Positions 1 to 8,700 are shown, counted from the stretch's first letter. The stretch: 40,484 nt of DNA from an uncultured Ruminococcus sp. (GCA_947627445.1 CANQWA010000025.1:1-40484); one strand, 5' to 3'. Program-made: numbers and translations. Notes: generated by a model not told the origin, from the letters alone.

Positions 1-94
1 GAGGGCTTTTACTTGCTTTTTCGATATTTATTCCGTTTTTTGAGTCCTTATTTCGTTTCAACTATGCTGAATTGAGGCCTTTTTTGACAGGCTG

Positions 95-120
95 AGGCAC
101 TTCTCAAATGAGAAGTGCCT
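95..120. repeat. Perfect 12-bp inverted repeat
   Basis: AGGCACTTCTCA at 95-106 is answered by TGAGAAGTGCCT at 109-120 with a two-base loop. There is no T-run on either side, so a terminator is not supported. It lies 55 bases past the stop of the topB remnant. The rest of 1-174 holds no gene I can recognise. Confidence 0.7.
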
Positions 121-174
121 GCCCATATAGCTTGCTGTATCGGTCTTTCGTTGTTACCCAAAACTTCTATATGC

Positions 175-723
175 CTACTGTCCTAACTGCGCCGGATTCT
201 CCTTGCCGAGTGCGATATTGTTCAGCCGCATCTCCCAGTCTCCGGTCATATCGGCAGACTTGATTGCATCCATCGGCATTGCATCGATCAGAAACATTCC
301 CTTGTCGGTCGGAAAAATCGTCTTGCCCTTGCGCTCCAGATAATGCCGGTCAAATAGGCCTTTCAGGATCGGCGCACGGGTCGCATCGGTGCCGAGTCCC
401 TTTTTCTGCAGTTTCATGAGCGTGCGGATCTCCTCGTCCTCGATGTTCTGTCCGGCAAGCTCCATTGCCGCCAGCCTGAACTGCTGCGGAATGCACGGAA
501 ATACGGACAGATCCCATTTCGCATATTTCGCATCGTAGCTTTTTGCCGGGACAAGCTGCATCAGATGCCCGATACCGTGGCAAAGAACGGCATCCTCCCC
601 GTGATATTGAAATTGGTAATAACCGACCGTTGGTTCACCTTTCAGCGGGATACGCTGTCCGGCATGAAGCACGGCTGCGATCGTTTTGGCAAGACTGCCT
701 TTTTCTGCATAGATGACAAGCAT
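175..723 (-). pseudogene. topB: DNA topoisomerase III, collapsed remnant
   Basis: The 182-residue frame starts at the ATG at 723, which has GGAGG five bases upstream. Residues 1 to about 83 match the start of the Toprim domain of element-type topoisomerase III (MLVIYAEKGSLAKTIAAVL, then a CHGIGHL segment). The sequence then jumps to the distal part of the enzyme (GLGTDATRAPILKGLF, then a DWEMRLNNIALGKENP segment). Full-length family members are roughly 600-700 residues. The Toprim acidic motif and the catalytic tyrosine domain are missing and the C-terminus is short. The join is in frame, so a small protein could still be made, but it cannot be a topoisomerase. In conjugative elements this enzyme helps process transferred DNA. 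Confidence 0.85.
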
Positions 724-778
724 GGGAGCCTCCGTGTGTATATTTCTATTTCTGTATTCTCTTGGAGAGAATTTTGGC

Positions 779-847
779 TTATCCAGCAAAAGATCTTACA
801 AAGCTGTTCAGCTCATATCCCTTTCCCTGACATACAGATTCCGCAAT
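779..847 (-). pseudogene. 22-codon gene remnant upstream of topB
   Basis: A good ribosome site, GGAGGTG, is followed after six bases by ATT where a start codon would be expected. The open frame then reads AESVCQGKGYELNSFVRSFAG and stops at 779. It lies on the same strand as the topB remnant and 55 bases before its start. I read it as a gene whose ATG became ATT and whose body was mostly deleted. The family is not recognised. It could also be chance, since 22 codons is very short. Confidence 0.35.
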
Positions 848-881
848 GACTCACACCTCCAGCCTGTGTTTTGATTTCCGA

Positions 882-3800
882 TTATGTATTCTTGTGAAAA
901 TAAATATCAGCCAGAATGACCGCTGACTCGGTTGAATCTTCCTTGCCTTTCCATGCACAAATAAAACGTATCACCGCATCATACGATGCATATCCCGATG
1001 CAATCAGTTGTTTTACGGTTTCATTGCATTTAGACGAAAATTGGAGCACAGGAGTAAGCCTGCCGTTCACCTGCACATATAGCCTGTTACCCTTGACAGC
1101 AAGATGCATACCGCTTTTTAGCTGTAAAATCAGCGATTTTTTATCCTTGAAAAAATCAAGGTATACATCTCTATGAGATAGCTGCAATATCAGCTCAGAT
1201 GGCTTCGGATATGTGTGCAGGTCGATCTCATCGGTTGTAGCATACTCTGTATACGGATCGAATGCGTCATCAAAATAGTGAATATGCAGTAAATTCTTTG
1301 CTCTTGTCATGCCGACGTAGAGCTTCCTTTTTCCTTCATCACTGCCCATATTGACATTGCTGAGGAGCATATACACGTTGTCAAATTCTCTGCCTTTGGA
1401 TTTGTGAATGGTAGAGATCGTTATAATACCGCTTTCATTTGTATAGAAATCCTCGATCTTCGATTCGTGCAGGAACATCTCAAGATCAGTACGGTATTTC
1501 TTTTCATTGGTTTCCGCAAATGTATGCAGAATGTTCATCATAAGGGTCAGACACGCACTGCCGCTGTATTGCTTCTGTAGTGCTTCTGCTGCACTGTCCC
1601 ATTGGTCGTTGCTGATGACCGGCGATGTATTATCAACATCCAGCTTTTTCAGGAAATAGCGAATCTCCGCAATATCATACATATCAAAGCCGTCAATGGA
1701 CTGTATCAGCTTCGCAGGGATATTCTGCTGTTTCAGAATGCCCAGTATCAGCAGAGATTCTTGATTGGTATTGGTAAGGATACAGTTCGAACCGTTTGCA
1801 CCGACTGAAAGCATATCCTCTGCCAACGCTGTTTCCATATTTGCTCCGCTGTGTTTTATCAGCTTGACCTCTCCTGTATTCTCCGAAACTGCAATGATGT
1901 CCTCTGTTTTTATTCTGTCAGAGATGGACTTTACAAACTGATTCGCAAAAGAAACAATACTCTGACAGCTTCTGTAATTGTCGATAAGAGAATACTGCTT
2001 CGCATCATGGTCTGTGATAAATGACCTCAGATATTTTGAGTCCGAACCCCGGAACTGATAGATATTCTGGTCATCATCTCCGACAGCAATGATGCGCATA
2101 TCTTCGTTTCGTTCCATGAGTGCTTCCACAAGGCGGTATTCGTGAATGTCCATATCCTGCGCTTCGTCTATGACGAGAACAGACTTTGTGATCCTGCCTA
2201 AGTCCACATCGCCGTTTCGGATCAGCTCGCTTGCCTCCTTGACGATATTCTCTGATTCCTGGATATTGCCTATTTTTCCAAGCAGGTCAAAGCAATAGGA
2301 GTGAAATGTCTTTATTTCAATGAAATTAGCAGCATTGCCGATCAGTTCACGCAGACGCTGTTTGAACTCTATCGCAGCAGCGCGGGAGAATGTCAGCATC
2401 AGGAGCTGTTCGTGCTTTACATCTTCAAGCAGTAAAAGCGATGCCAACTTATGCACAAGCACTCTTGTTTTACCGCTTCCGGGACCAGCAGCGACTACAA
2501 TATATTTTGAGGTGTCATCACGGATGATCTCAAGCTGCCTGTCTGACAGCGCATCAAAGAGCTGTCGATACTTCTCAGGAGTGATATTTCGTTCGATCTC
2601 AGCCGCCCTTTCACCGGAGAAATATTGCGACAGAAATTGCTTGTAGTCCATCTGGAAATAGTCATTGACGAACTGCAAAGCCTGGTTATAGTCACGCACC
2701 ATCATATTGGCGTATTCTCCAACGATATGGATCTGCTGTATCTTCTGCTTATAGAATTCGTTTAGCTGTTTGTAGTCCTCCTGTTTATATTTGATACGGT
2801 TGTCGAGCTCAAGCCGCTTGATGCGCATTCCGCTGTACAGCACAAGGAAGCCGCCCTCCAGCTTCAGTGCACCGATCTTGGAAAGAAACAGCAGTGTCTC
2901 TTCAATGTCCTGCTCACTAATCTCTATGAGCGATCGCTTACGGTAAGCGTTCAGTAATTCCAGTATTGAAAAGCCCACGAGCACTTCATTTTTCCGGCTG
3001 ACATCTTTACCGCTGATCTCAAACAGATAGTTTATGATGCATTCAGCGACAGCATAGCTTTTCTGACGCTTGTCCCTGATACGCTCAATACGCATTTTCG
3101 GTACGATGATAACTTTATTGGTCGCTTGATTCTGTTCTTTCTGGATATAGTTTCGGATTGTCCAATAGTAGAAAAGCGTCTTGATAGAATTGACAGAGCT
3201 GCTTTTGATGCCGTTTGCCAGAGCCGCTTCATTCAACTCTTTATAATTCATGCAGAGCTTGTCTGCATCTATGTATGCAAGCAGAAATGATTCGAGAGCC
3301 TGAAAACGATGCAGCACCAGCATGGAGCGATTGACGGTATCTGTTTTCTGGATATAGGCAGTCAGGTCTTTGGTATCCGCAAGCAGACCGTCCTCACGCA
3401 TCAGCTGAATGGAGTGGATCACGCCCGATTTTTCGATTCCGAGCCTGTCCGCAAGGTAGTCGACTCTTGATTCCGCATCGGCATTCCCTGCCTTTGCAAT
3501 GCTTTTACTGGAGATCAATGATTGGATGATACGTTTCGCAGTCGTTCTCTCCTCGTCATTCTCAAACCGGAAAGAACTGTCGATTTTCTCAGCAGCTTCT
3601 ATCATGCTTTTAACAAGGATACCGTCAGCATATACATGAGGAGCATTCTTGCCGCGCTTGATGTAGCCTGCATTTTCAAGAGCCTGTAACGCTGTTTTTA
3701 CCCTTGTTTCAATGTCGGAAATGCTGTCATCCCAGCCTGCCTGTCGTGCGACTTCAAGTGGGGAACAGCATACTTCCGGACGGGTGCGTGTGAGGTCTTT

Positions 3801-5648
3801 GATTGCTTTCCACACCTGCTGGATCTCACTGATACTGAGCTTGGTCTGGTTGAGGAGGATAAAATGCTTGTCCAAATCACCGTCATTGAACAGCACATAG
3901 CATTCCGCTTGTAATTTTTCGTCACGTCCTGCACGTCCGGCTTCCTGCACGTAGTTTTCAAGGGAATCGGAAATATCATAATGAATGACCAGTTTGACAT
4001 TGGATTTATCCACACCCATGCCAAAAGCCGAGGTCGCAACGATGATCTGCACCTCATCATTGATAAAGGCTTCCTGATTCTCCTGTTTTTCACTGCTGTC
4101 CATTTTGCCGTTAAAAGGTCGTGCTTTGAAGCCGTCATTGCAGAGCTTTTCGGCAAGCGCCCTCGTTCGTTTGGTCCTCGATACATAAACGATGGTCGGA
4201 CAGCTTTTCTGCTCGATCAGACTGCGGAGCGTTTCATATTTTTCCTCGTCCGTTTCCCGATATAGCACTTCGTACCGCAGATTGGTGCGGGATGCATTCG
4301 TTGCAAACAATTCAAGCTCGATATCCAGCTTCTCTTTGAAGTAGTCTTTGATGTCGCTGATGACCTTTTGCTTTGCGGTCGCCGTAAAGCAGGATACCGG
4401 TATCTTGCAGCCGTGACCTTTCTTCTCCTGCAATTCACGGATAAAGTCGCCGATATATAAGTAGTCTACACGGAAATCCTGTCCCCAAGCTGAGAAGCAG
4501 TGGGCTTCATCAATGACAAAACGGTCGATATGGCGTGACAAAAACAACCGTTCTATCGTAACAGATCGCAGTGATTCAGGGGATATATATAGGATGGACG
4601 CAATGCCCGATTCCACACGGTCTATGGCTTCGGCGCGCTCGATGGGACTGAGCAAACCGTTGATCGTGACAGCTTCTGCAATACCACGCTTTTCAAGGTT
4701 GTCGACCTGATCTTTCATCAGCGACTGCAAGGGAGAGATCACGACTGTCAGCGCACGCTCGGTTTCACCTGCCATCAGTGCAGGAATCTGGAAGGTCAGC
4801 GATTTTCCGCCTCCTGTGGGAAATATGGCAAGCAAAGACTTATGCTCCACTGCTGCAGTCACGGCATTTTCCTGTAATGGCTCGTCATTATACTTGCGAA
4901 AGTTCGGATAGCCGAAATACTTACCAAGATAGACGACCGGGTCAAGCCTTGATCTACAATAATCACATTCTCGACAAGAGGTGTTCCGAATTGCCCGCAT
5001 GATAGTGTCTACATTGGGATAATTCATCTGCACCCATCTCGGTATCAGCGAATATGCCTCAGTTGCTGAGATCAGGGCAAGGCAGTATGCAAGCTCCACG
5101 GGAGAATTGGCAATAATGTCGGAAAGCGAAGCATTCTTGCAGATTTCATCTGCAAACCGAACCTGTATCGTCGTTTCAAGGTCATCTTCTGCAGAGAAGC
5201 CGAGATATTCAAAGAATGCTGAAAAATAGGGACTTTCTTTCAGGAGCATATAGTAAATGAGCTTCAATTCATCGTCAAGTACCTGAAAAGCGTTGACTTC
5301 GTCGTAAAATAGCTCTTTTGCTTTTATTGCATCATTCAAAGGATTGTTCAGCTCATCTGTTTGCAGCTTGTCATCTTTCAGTAGTCTGTGGTATGGCTTA
5401 TTTGGAAACAGCAACGGGGACAGATACAGTGTGTCAATGAGTTTTGCGCTTGCGGGGACTTCGATATACTTTGCATCATGATCGATAATATTGTGACCGC
5501 AAAGGTATTCTGCCTTTGCGATAAAGGCGTAGAATTCATGCGCCGAACCGGAATGTAGTTTATCATCATTTGCACTTACTGCACCGTAATCATATGCTTT
5601 GTTGTCTGTTTCGCTGACTTCGGTATCTATATAGAAGATATGCTTCAT
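882..5648 (-). CDS. Exonuclease-like / RecQ / UvrD fusion helicase, 1588 aa
   Basis: The start is the ATG at 5648, with GGAGGTG seven bases upstream. Residues 1 to about 130 resemble a DnaQ/RNase T (DEDD) exonuclease: DTE at 8-10, GHNIIDHD near 51-58, and NNPLNDA near 101-107 where the usual motif-III histidine seems to be Asn. C-x2-C-x2-C lies near 225-231. A RecQ-type helicase follows, with PTGGGKSL near 277-284, DEAH near 380-383 and QEAGRAGRD near 568-576, then about 450 residues of winged-helix-like and unknown sequence. A UvrD-type helicase occupies the last third, with GPGSGKT near 1055-1061, DEAQD near 1161-1165, GDDDQNIYQFRG near 1190-1201, and later STIHKSKGREFD and YVGMTRAK. The canonical RecQ zinc domain is not seen. 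Both ATPase motif sets look intact. DNA unwinding or repair is inferred; the biological role is unknown. An imperfect palindrome at 5674-5687 could be an operator. Confidence 0.88.
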   Translation of the reverse strand: MKHIFYIDTEVSETDNKAYDYGAVSANDDKLHSGSAHEFYAFIAKAEYLCGHNIIDHDAKYIEVPASAKLIDTLYLSPLLFPNKPYHRLLKDDKLQTDELNNPLNDAIKAKELFYDEVNAFQVLDDELKLIYYMLLKESPYFSAFFEYLGFSAEDDLETTIQVRFADEICKNASLSDIIANSPVELAYCLALISATEAYSLIPRWVQMNYPNVDTIMRAIRNTSCRECDYCRSRLDPVVYLGKYFGYPNFRKYNDEPLQENAVTAAVEHKSLLAIFPTGGGKSLTFQIPALMAGETERALTVVISPLQSLMKDQVDNLEKRGIAEAVTINGLLSPIERAEAIDRVESGIASILYISPESLRSVTIERLFLSRHIDRFVIDEAHCFSAWGQDFRVDYLYIGDFIRELQEKKGHGCKIPVSCFTATAKQKVISDIKDYFKEKLDIELELFATNASRTNLRYEVLYRETDEEKYETLRSLIEQKSCPTIVYVSRTKRTRALAEKLCNDGFKARPFNGKMDSSEKQENQEAFINDEVQIIVATSAFGMGVDKSNVKLVIHYDISDSLENYVQEAGRAGRDEKLQAECYVLFNDGDLDKHFILLNQTKLSISEIQQVWKAIKDLTRTRPEVCCSPLEVARQAGWDDSISDIETRVKTALQALENAGYIKRGKNAPHVYADGILVKSMIEAAEKIDSSFRFENDEERTTAKRIIQSLISSKSIAKAGNADAESRVDYLADRLGIEKSGVIHSIQLMREDGLLADTKDLTAYIQKTDTVNRSMLVLHRFQALESFLLAYIDADKLCMNYKELNEAALANGIKSSSVNSIKTLFYYWTIRNYIQKEQNQATNKVIIVPKMRIERIRDKRQKSYAVAECIINYLFEISGKDVSRKNEVLVGFSILELLNAYRKRSLIEISEQDIEETLLFLSKIGALKLEGGFLVLYSGMRIKRLELDNRIKYKQEDYKQLNEFYKQKIQQIHIVGEYANMMVRDYNQALQFVNDYFQMDYKQFLSQYFSGERAAEIERNITPEKYRQLFDALSDRQLEIIRDDTSKYIVVAAGPGSGKTRVLVHKLASLLLLEDVKHEQLLMLTFSRAAAIEFKQRLRELIGNAANFIEIKTFHSYCFDLLGKIGNIQESENIVKEASELIRNGDVDLGRITKSVLVIDEAQDMDIHEYRLVEALMERNEDMRIIAVGDDDQNIYQFRGSDSKYLRSFITDHDAKQYSLIDNYRSCQSIVSFANQFVKSISDRIKTEDIIAVSENTGEVKLIKHSGANMETALAEDMLSVGANGSNCILTNTNQESLLILGILKQQNIPAKLIQSIDGFDMYDIAEIRYFLKKLDVDNTSPVISNDQWDSAAEALQKQYSGSACLTLMMNILHTFAETNEKKYRTDLEMFLHESKIEDFYTNESGIITISTIHKSKGREFDNVYMLLSNVNMGSDEGKRKLYVGMTRAKNLLHIHYFDDAFDPYTEYATTDEIDLHTYPKPSELILQLSHRDVYLDFFKDKKSLILQLKSGMHLAVKGNRLYVQVNGRLTPVLQFSSKCNETVKQLIASGYASYDAVIRFICAWKGKEDSTESAVILADIYFHKNT

Positions 5649-5727
5649 GAATTCACCTCCGGACAGATAAATTCCAGCGTACACTGGCTCACTATAATTC
5701 TATCATAATTCGACTGAAAAAGCAATA

Positions 5728-6102
5728 GTGAATGCAAAGTGTGGGCGTGAAACAGATACTTCAAAACGAAAAGAGGTGAGATTTATTCTCAGCTATGAAG
5801 ATCAGACAAAGAAACTCCTGAGCAAGCGTCAGGCGGTGCTTGAACGTATCGAGAGCGACAAGGCTGAGATCGAGAAGATCAATGCAAAGCTGAATGCTAT
5901 CCAGCTTGCAAAAATCAGTGACGCACTCGGCTGTGACGAGCAGGGACTTTTTGAACTTATCACAAAGCACCCCGAACAGCTTGCGAAACTGAAACAGGAA
6001 AGTACTGCCGAGAGCGATACAGAAACAGTTCAGGGCAGTGATAAGATGGATGGGCAGACTTCGTTCTTTGACGAGAAGTCTAACCACTATTCGGAAACAT
6101 AA
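5728..6102 (+). CDS. Small coiled-coil element protein (DUF4315-like)
   Basis: The frame is divergent from the helicase. Its first possible start is GTG at 5728, but the only good ribosome site is GAGGTG at 5773-5778, which points to ATT at 5785. The original start may be lost. The conserved part begins near 5791 (SYEDQTKKLLSKRQAVLERI) and continues as a charged, heptad-like helix followed by an acidic tail. Size and helical composition resemble DUF4315-type proteins of conjugative elements, whose function is unknown. No catalytic or membrane features are seen. It may be untranslated. Confidence 0.45.
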   Translation: MNAKCGRETDTSKRKEVRFILSYEDQTKKLLSKRQAVLERIESDKAEIEKINAKLNAIQLAKISDALGCDEQGLFELITKHPEQLAKLKQESTAESDTETVQGSDKMDGQTSFFDEKSNHYSET

Positions 6103-6116
6103 TTCCGATTAAAAAT

Positions 6117-6159
6117 ATAGCTGTGATATGGGACGGCGCTTGCCGTTCCGCACAGCTAT
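6117..6159. repeat. Long two-part hairpin after the coiled-coil ORF
   Basis: ATAGCTGTG at 6117-6125 pairs with CACAGCTAT at 6151-6159. Inside it, GGgACGGC pairs with GCCGTtCC around a four-base loop. No T-run follows, so this may be a structural or transfer-related element rather than a classical terminator. Confidence 0.5.
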
Positions 6160-6251
6160 CATAAGACAACAACCATGAGGGTTAGAGAGATAAAGCGATA
6201 CTCTCAACTTTAAAAGCATAGAGATAGAGAAGATAAGGAGATAATTTCGCT

Positions 6252-6455
6252 ATGAATAATAACAGAACAATGCAGGAGATGAACGAGCAGTACAAAAACT
6301 GTCCCGTTTAGGTCAACAAATATGAGGTGGACGGTCGCACTTACAGAGTGCATAGCTACTTCATCGGAGACAAGGGCATCAATGACGTGATGTATCGGTA
6401 CGCTGAGGACAGGGCGATGAGCGAAATGCTTGGAGCTGTTCCGAAATCAGCATAA
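6252..6455 (+). pseudogene. TnpW-like small transposon protein, interrupted by TAG
   Basis: A 67-sense-codon frame starts at the ATG at 6252, nine bases after AAGGAG. It is cut by an amber codon at codon 20 (NEQYKNCPV, stop, VNKYEVDGRTYRVHSYF). Restoring one lysine codon (AAG to TAG is a single change) gives a continuous protein. Its middle, DGRTYRVHSYFIGDK, resembles the short TnpW-type proteins that sit just upstream of the large serine recombinase in Tn4451-like elements. It lies 88 bases before the recombinase remnant on the same strand. The role of TnpW is not well established. A sequencing error at the TAG is possible. Confidence 0.6.
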
Positions 6456-6473
6456 CTTTTTTCACAAAAGCTA

Positions 6474-6518
6474 TTGTCTTTACCGATATATTGCGCTATA
6501 ATAAATATATCGGTAAAG
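6474..6518 (+). promoter_or_regulatory. Recombinase promoter inside a 15-bp inverted repeat
   Basis: TTGTCT (6474-6479) and TATAAT (6497-6502) are separated by 17 bases. CTTTACCGATATATT at 6478-6492 is the exact reverse complement of 6504-6518, so the -10 box lies in the 11-base spacer of a perfect 15-bp inverted repeat. This suits autoregulation by a dimeric DNA-binding protein, possibly the recombinase itself. That role is inferred. Confidence 0.7.
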
Positions 6519-6543
6519 GTCGCTTTGGGGAGAAAAGAGTTTT

Positions 6544-7280
6544 ATGATGCCAAAGCAGACCGCTTATAAAGTTGGGATCTACCTCCGTCTTTCCCGTGAC
6601 GATGAAAGACAGGGCGAATCCCTTTCAATTGAAAACCAGAGACGAGTTCTCACAAACTATGTCAAGGAACAGGGCTGGACGATCTATGACGAGTACGCTG
6701 ACATATACCCTCCGAAAATGATACAATTTAATCTTTCACCCCCCTGGGGGTGAAGGTGTTGAGAAAAATTCACCCCCTTGATAAAATTTAATCTGCTCGT
6801 GATAATGCCGACAGGAAAAGGCAGAAGGACATTGAAAAGCGTATCACTGACCTTGATAAGCTGATTCAGAAAATCTATGAGGACAGGGTATTGGGTAATA
6901 TGCCCGAAAAGACCTGTGCAGACCTTCTTGCGAAGTGTCAGCAGGAGAAAGACACATTACAGACTGAGCTTGATGCACTTATTCAGAGAGCCGATGCAGA
7001 CAAGCAGGACGAAGCAGATGTTGATGAATATATCCGCCGCTTAAAGTCCTATGCTGGTGCTGAGGAGCTTACAAGGCAGATGTGCCTTGACCTCATTGAG
7101 TATTTCACTGTCGATGTCTATCAGGGTAGAAAATCTGTGCGTGACATTCATATATACTACAAACTGATCGAAAAACCACTGAATAACAAGAAAAATGCCC
7201 TTGCCTTACGGCAGGGGAGATACGAAAATAATTGCTTGTCCATATTTTACACTTACTGTTTGCAGCATTTTTGTTGGTAA
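6544..7280 (+). pseudogene. Large serine recombinase (TnpX-like), gutted
   Basis: The N-terminal piece (6544 to about 6705) has the resolvase start with the catalytic serine in YLRLSRDDERQGESLSIENQ and the IYDEYAD segment. It then runs into about 90 bases of foreign sequence with a stop at 6751. The C-terminal piece resumes near 6796 (ARDNADRKRQKDIEKRI) and contains the coiled-coil region and the VDEYIRRLKSYAG and LIEYFTVDVYQG segments typical of the end of TnpX-type recombinases. Roughly 300 residues are missing, including the rest of the catalytic fold and the zinc-ribbon region, so it is inactive. The intact enzyme excises and inserts the element through a circle. Confidence 0.85.
6720..6793. 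repeat. Repeat cluster in the recombinase deletion scar
   Basis: GATACAATTTAATC (6720-6733) and GATAAAATTTAATC (6780-6793) are near-identical direct repeats. Between them TTCACCCCC occurs at 6735-6743 and 6769-6777, and its exact complement GGGGGTGAA at 6746-6754 forms a 9-bp palindrome with a two-base centre. The sequence does not belong to the recombinase. Confidence 0.7.
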
Positions 7281-7343
7281 AGTTTTTATGAAGTTTAGTT
7301 CCCTTTGAACTTTACAAGTATATGCTTACTTTTGACATAAACA

Positions 7344-7382
7344 ACAGCCTGAGAAGTAAACCAACTTCTCAGGCTGTTTTTC
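7344..7382. terminator. Terminator between element and capA-like gene
   Basis: A perfect 14-bp stem, ACAGCCTGAGAAGT with ACTTCTCAGGCTGT, has a six-base loop. TTTTT follows on the plus strand, with only a weak T-rich stretch on the minus strand. It lies between two convergent units and may serve both. Confidence 0.75.
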
Positions 7383-7393
7383 TGTCATGATTC

Positions 7394-8680
7394 TTAATCG
7401 TATTTACGGAACTGTTCTGGTACAGATGTTTCAAACATTTCTCGGATCTTCTCCATGCTCCAGACCTGATAAGAAGGACCTGTGCTGGAGGTACAATAGG
7501 GCAGACCATGCTGCGCTGCCAGATCGTCACTGTACATGCTGTATGGATAAAGCCGCAGATTGGACTGACTGCCGCCTTCATAGTGTGTGATAACCGGCGA
7601 AACCTGTACATTTTCAATGGTGACAGTGCCGTCTGCTTTTGCCACAATATCAAAGTCAGCCAATTCTCCCACCAGATTCATATTGTCCGTCTGTGCAGAG
7701 ATAAAATTGCCCAGGGAATAAAATACAAATCCCTGCGTGCCGTCAGGTCTGGTGAGATATTCCATGGTATGTCCCACATGAGGATGTGTACCCACTATGA
7801 CATCGGCACCCCAGTCGATCATTTTCTGTGCCAGGGCTTTTACACCATCGGTCACATTGAATGTATCTTCTGCACCCCAATGTGCTGTCACGATCACCAC
7901 ATCTGCGATTTGATTTGCTGCTTCGATCTGTTGCTGTATCAGCTCTTCCTGTGAGGTATAAATGATCTCCAGCTCAGAATTGTCAGGGATTGAATAACCG
8001 TTGGTGTTTTCTGTATAACTGAGAAATGCCACTGTTTTGCCGCAGAATTCCTTCGTGCGAATCTTTTGCATATCCATATAATCCCGGTACACACCGCAGG
8101 CGAGGATTTCCGGATGCGCTGCCATCTTTTCATCCCAGTAATTGATACAGGCATTGAGCCCGCTTGCACCCTTGTCCAGCAAATGATTGTTACACATGGT
8201 GATCACATTAAAACCGGTGTTGATCACAGCATCTCCCAGAGCGGTAGGGGAATTAAAGTTAAAGTTTGAGCCGCTGATCTCAAAGCCTTCGCCGCAGATC
8301 AGAGTTTCCTGATTGATCATGTTAATATCGCCGTGAATCAAAGGCTTGATATTTTCATAACAGTAATCAAAATTAAAGCTTACGCCGTCAGCGGAGTGAT
8401 TCTGCGCACTCTGATAGACAAATTGTTGTACCAGATTATCACCCACTGCAACTACATGAATGTTGGTATCAGTAGCTGTGGGCTCTTCCGGAATAGTTGT
8501 TTCCGCCTCTGTTTCCGCAGGAACGCTGTTTTCTAAAATGTTGCCATTGCCTGCCGGCGCATTTGCCGGAACAGCAGCATTGTCATCAATCTGTCCCGTA
8601 TTGCCGCATCCAGCAAGCATACAGCATAATGCAACAGTCAAGGGGATCAGAACAGATACGCCTTGTTTTTTTCGTGACAT
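7394..8680 (-). CDS. CapA family lipoprotein (PGA_cap metallophosphatase fold)
   Basis: The start is the ATG at 8680 with AGAAAGGA upstream. The 428-residue product opens with a lipoprotein signal ending LAGC (cysteine near residue 25), followed by a low-complexity Ala/Glu/Thr linker to about residue 70. The CapA domain then shows VVAVGDNLV, INQETLICG, MCNNHLLDKG, VTAHWGAED, VGTHPHVGHTMEY and YSLGNFI, the usual His/Asp/Asn metal-site motifs of this family. CapA in Bacillus takes part in poly-gamma-glutamate capsule export, but stand-alone CapA proteins of clostridia mostly have no known substrate and no capB or capC is near. It probably acts outside the membrane. It is single and has its own promoter. 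Confidence 0.85.
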   Translation of the reverse strand: MSRKKQGVSVLIPLTVALCCMLAGCGNTGQIDDNAAVPANAPAGNGNILENSVPAETEAETTIPEEPTATDTNIHVVAVGDNLVQQFVYQSAQNHSADGVSFNFDYCYENIKPLIHGDINMINQETLICGEGFEISGSNFNFNSPTALGDAVINTGFNVITMCNNHLLDKGASGLNACINYWDEKMAAHPEILACGVYRDYMDMQKIRTKEFCGKTVAFLSYTENTNGYSIPDNSELEIIYTSQEELIQQQIEAANQIADVVIVTAHWGAEDTFNVTDGVKALAQKMIDWGADVIVGTHPHVGHTMEYLTRPDGTQGFVFYSLGNFISAQTDNMNLVGELADFDIVAKADGTVTIENVQVSPVITHYEGGSQSNLRLYPYSMYSDDLAAQHGLPYCTSSTGPSYQVWSMEKIREMFETSVPEQFRKYD

Positions 8681-8700
8681 ATAAATTTCCTTTCTAAATC

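Larger units (their letters stand above)
1..7280. mobile_element. Decayed integrative element (Tn1549/Tn4451-like), right part
   Basis: This stretch combines a topB remnant, a large helicase, a short coiled-coil ORF, a TnpW-like ORF and a TnpX-like serine recombinase. That content and order resembles the recombinase-proximal end of conjugative elements in gut Firmicutes. The left limit lies outside the window. The recombinase, usually the last gene of such elements, ends at 7280 and ordinary chromosomal genes follow, so the boundary is probably just after it. All mobility genes seen are damaged, so the element should not move by itself. The element identity is inferred from gene content, not from matched attachment sites. 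Confidence 0.6.
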
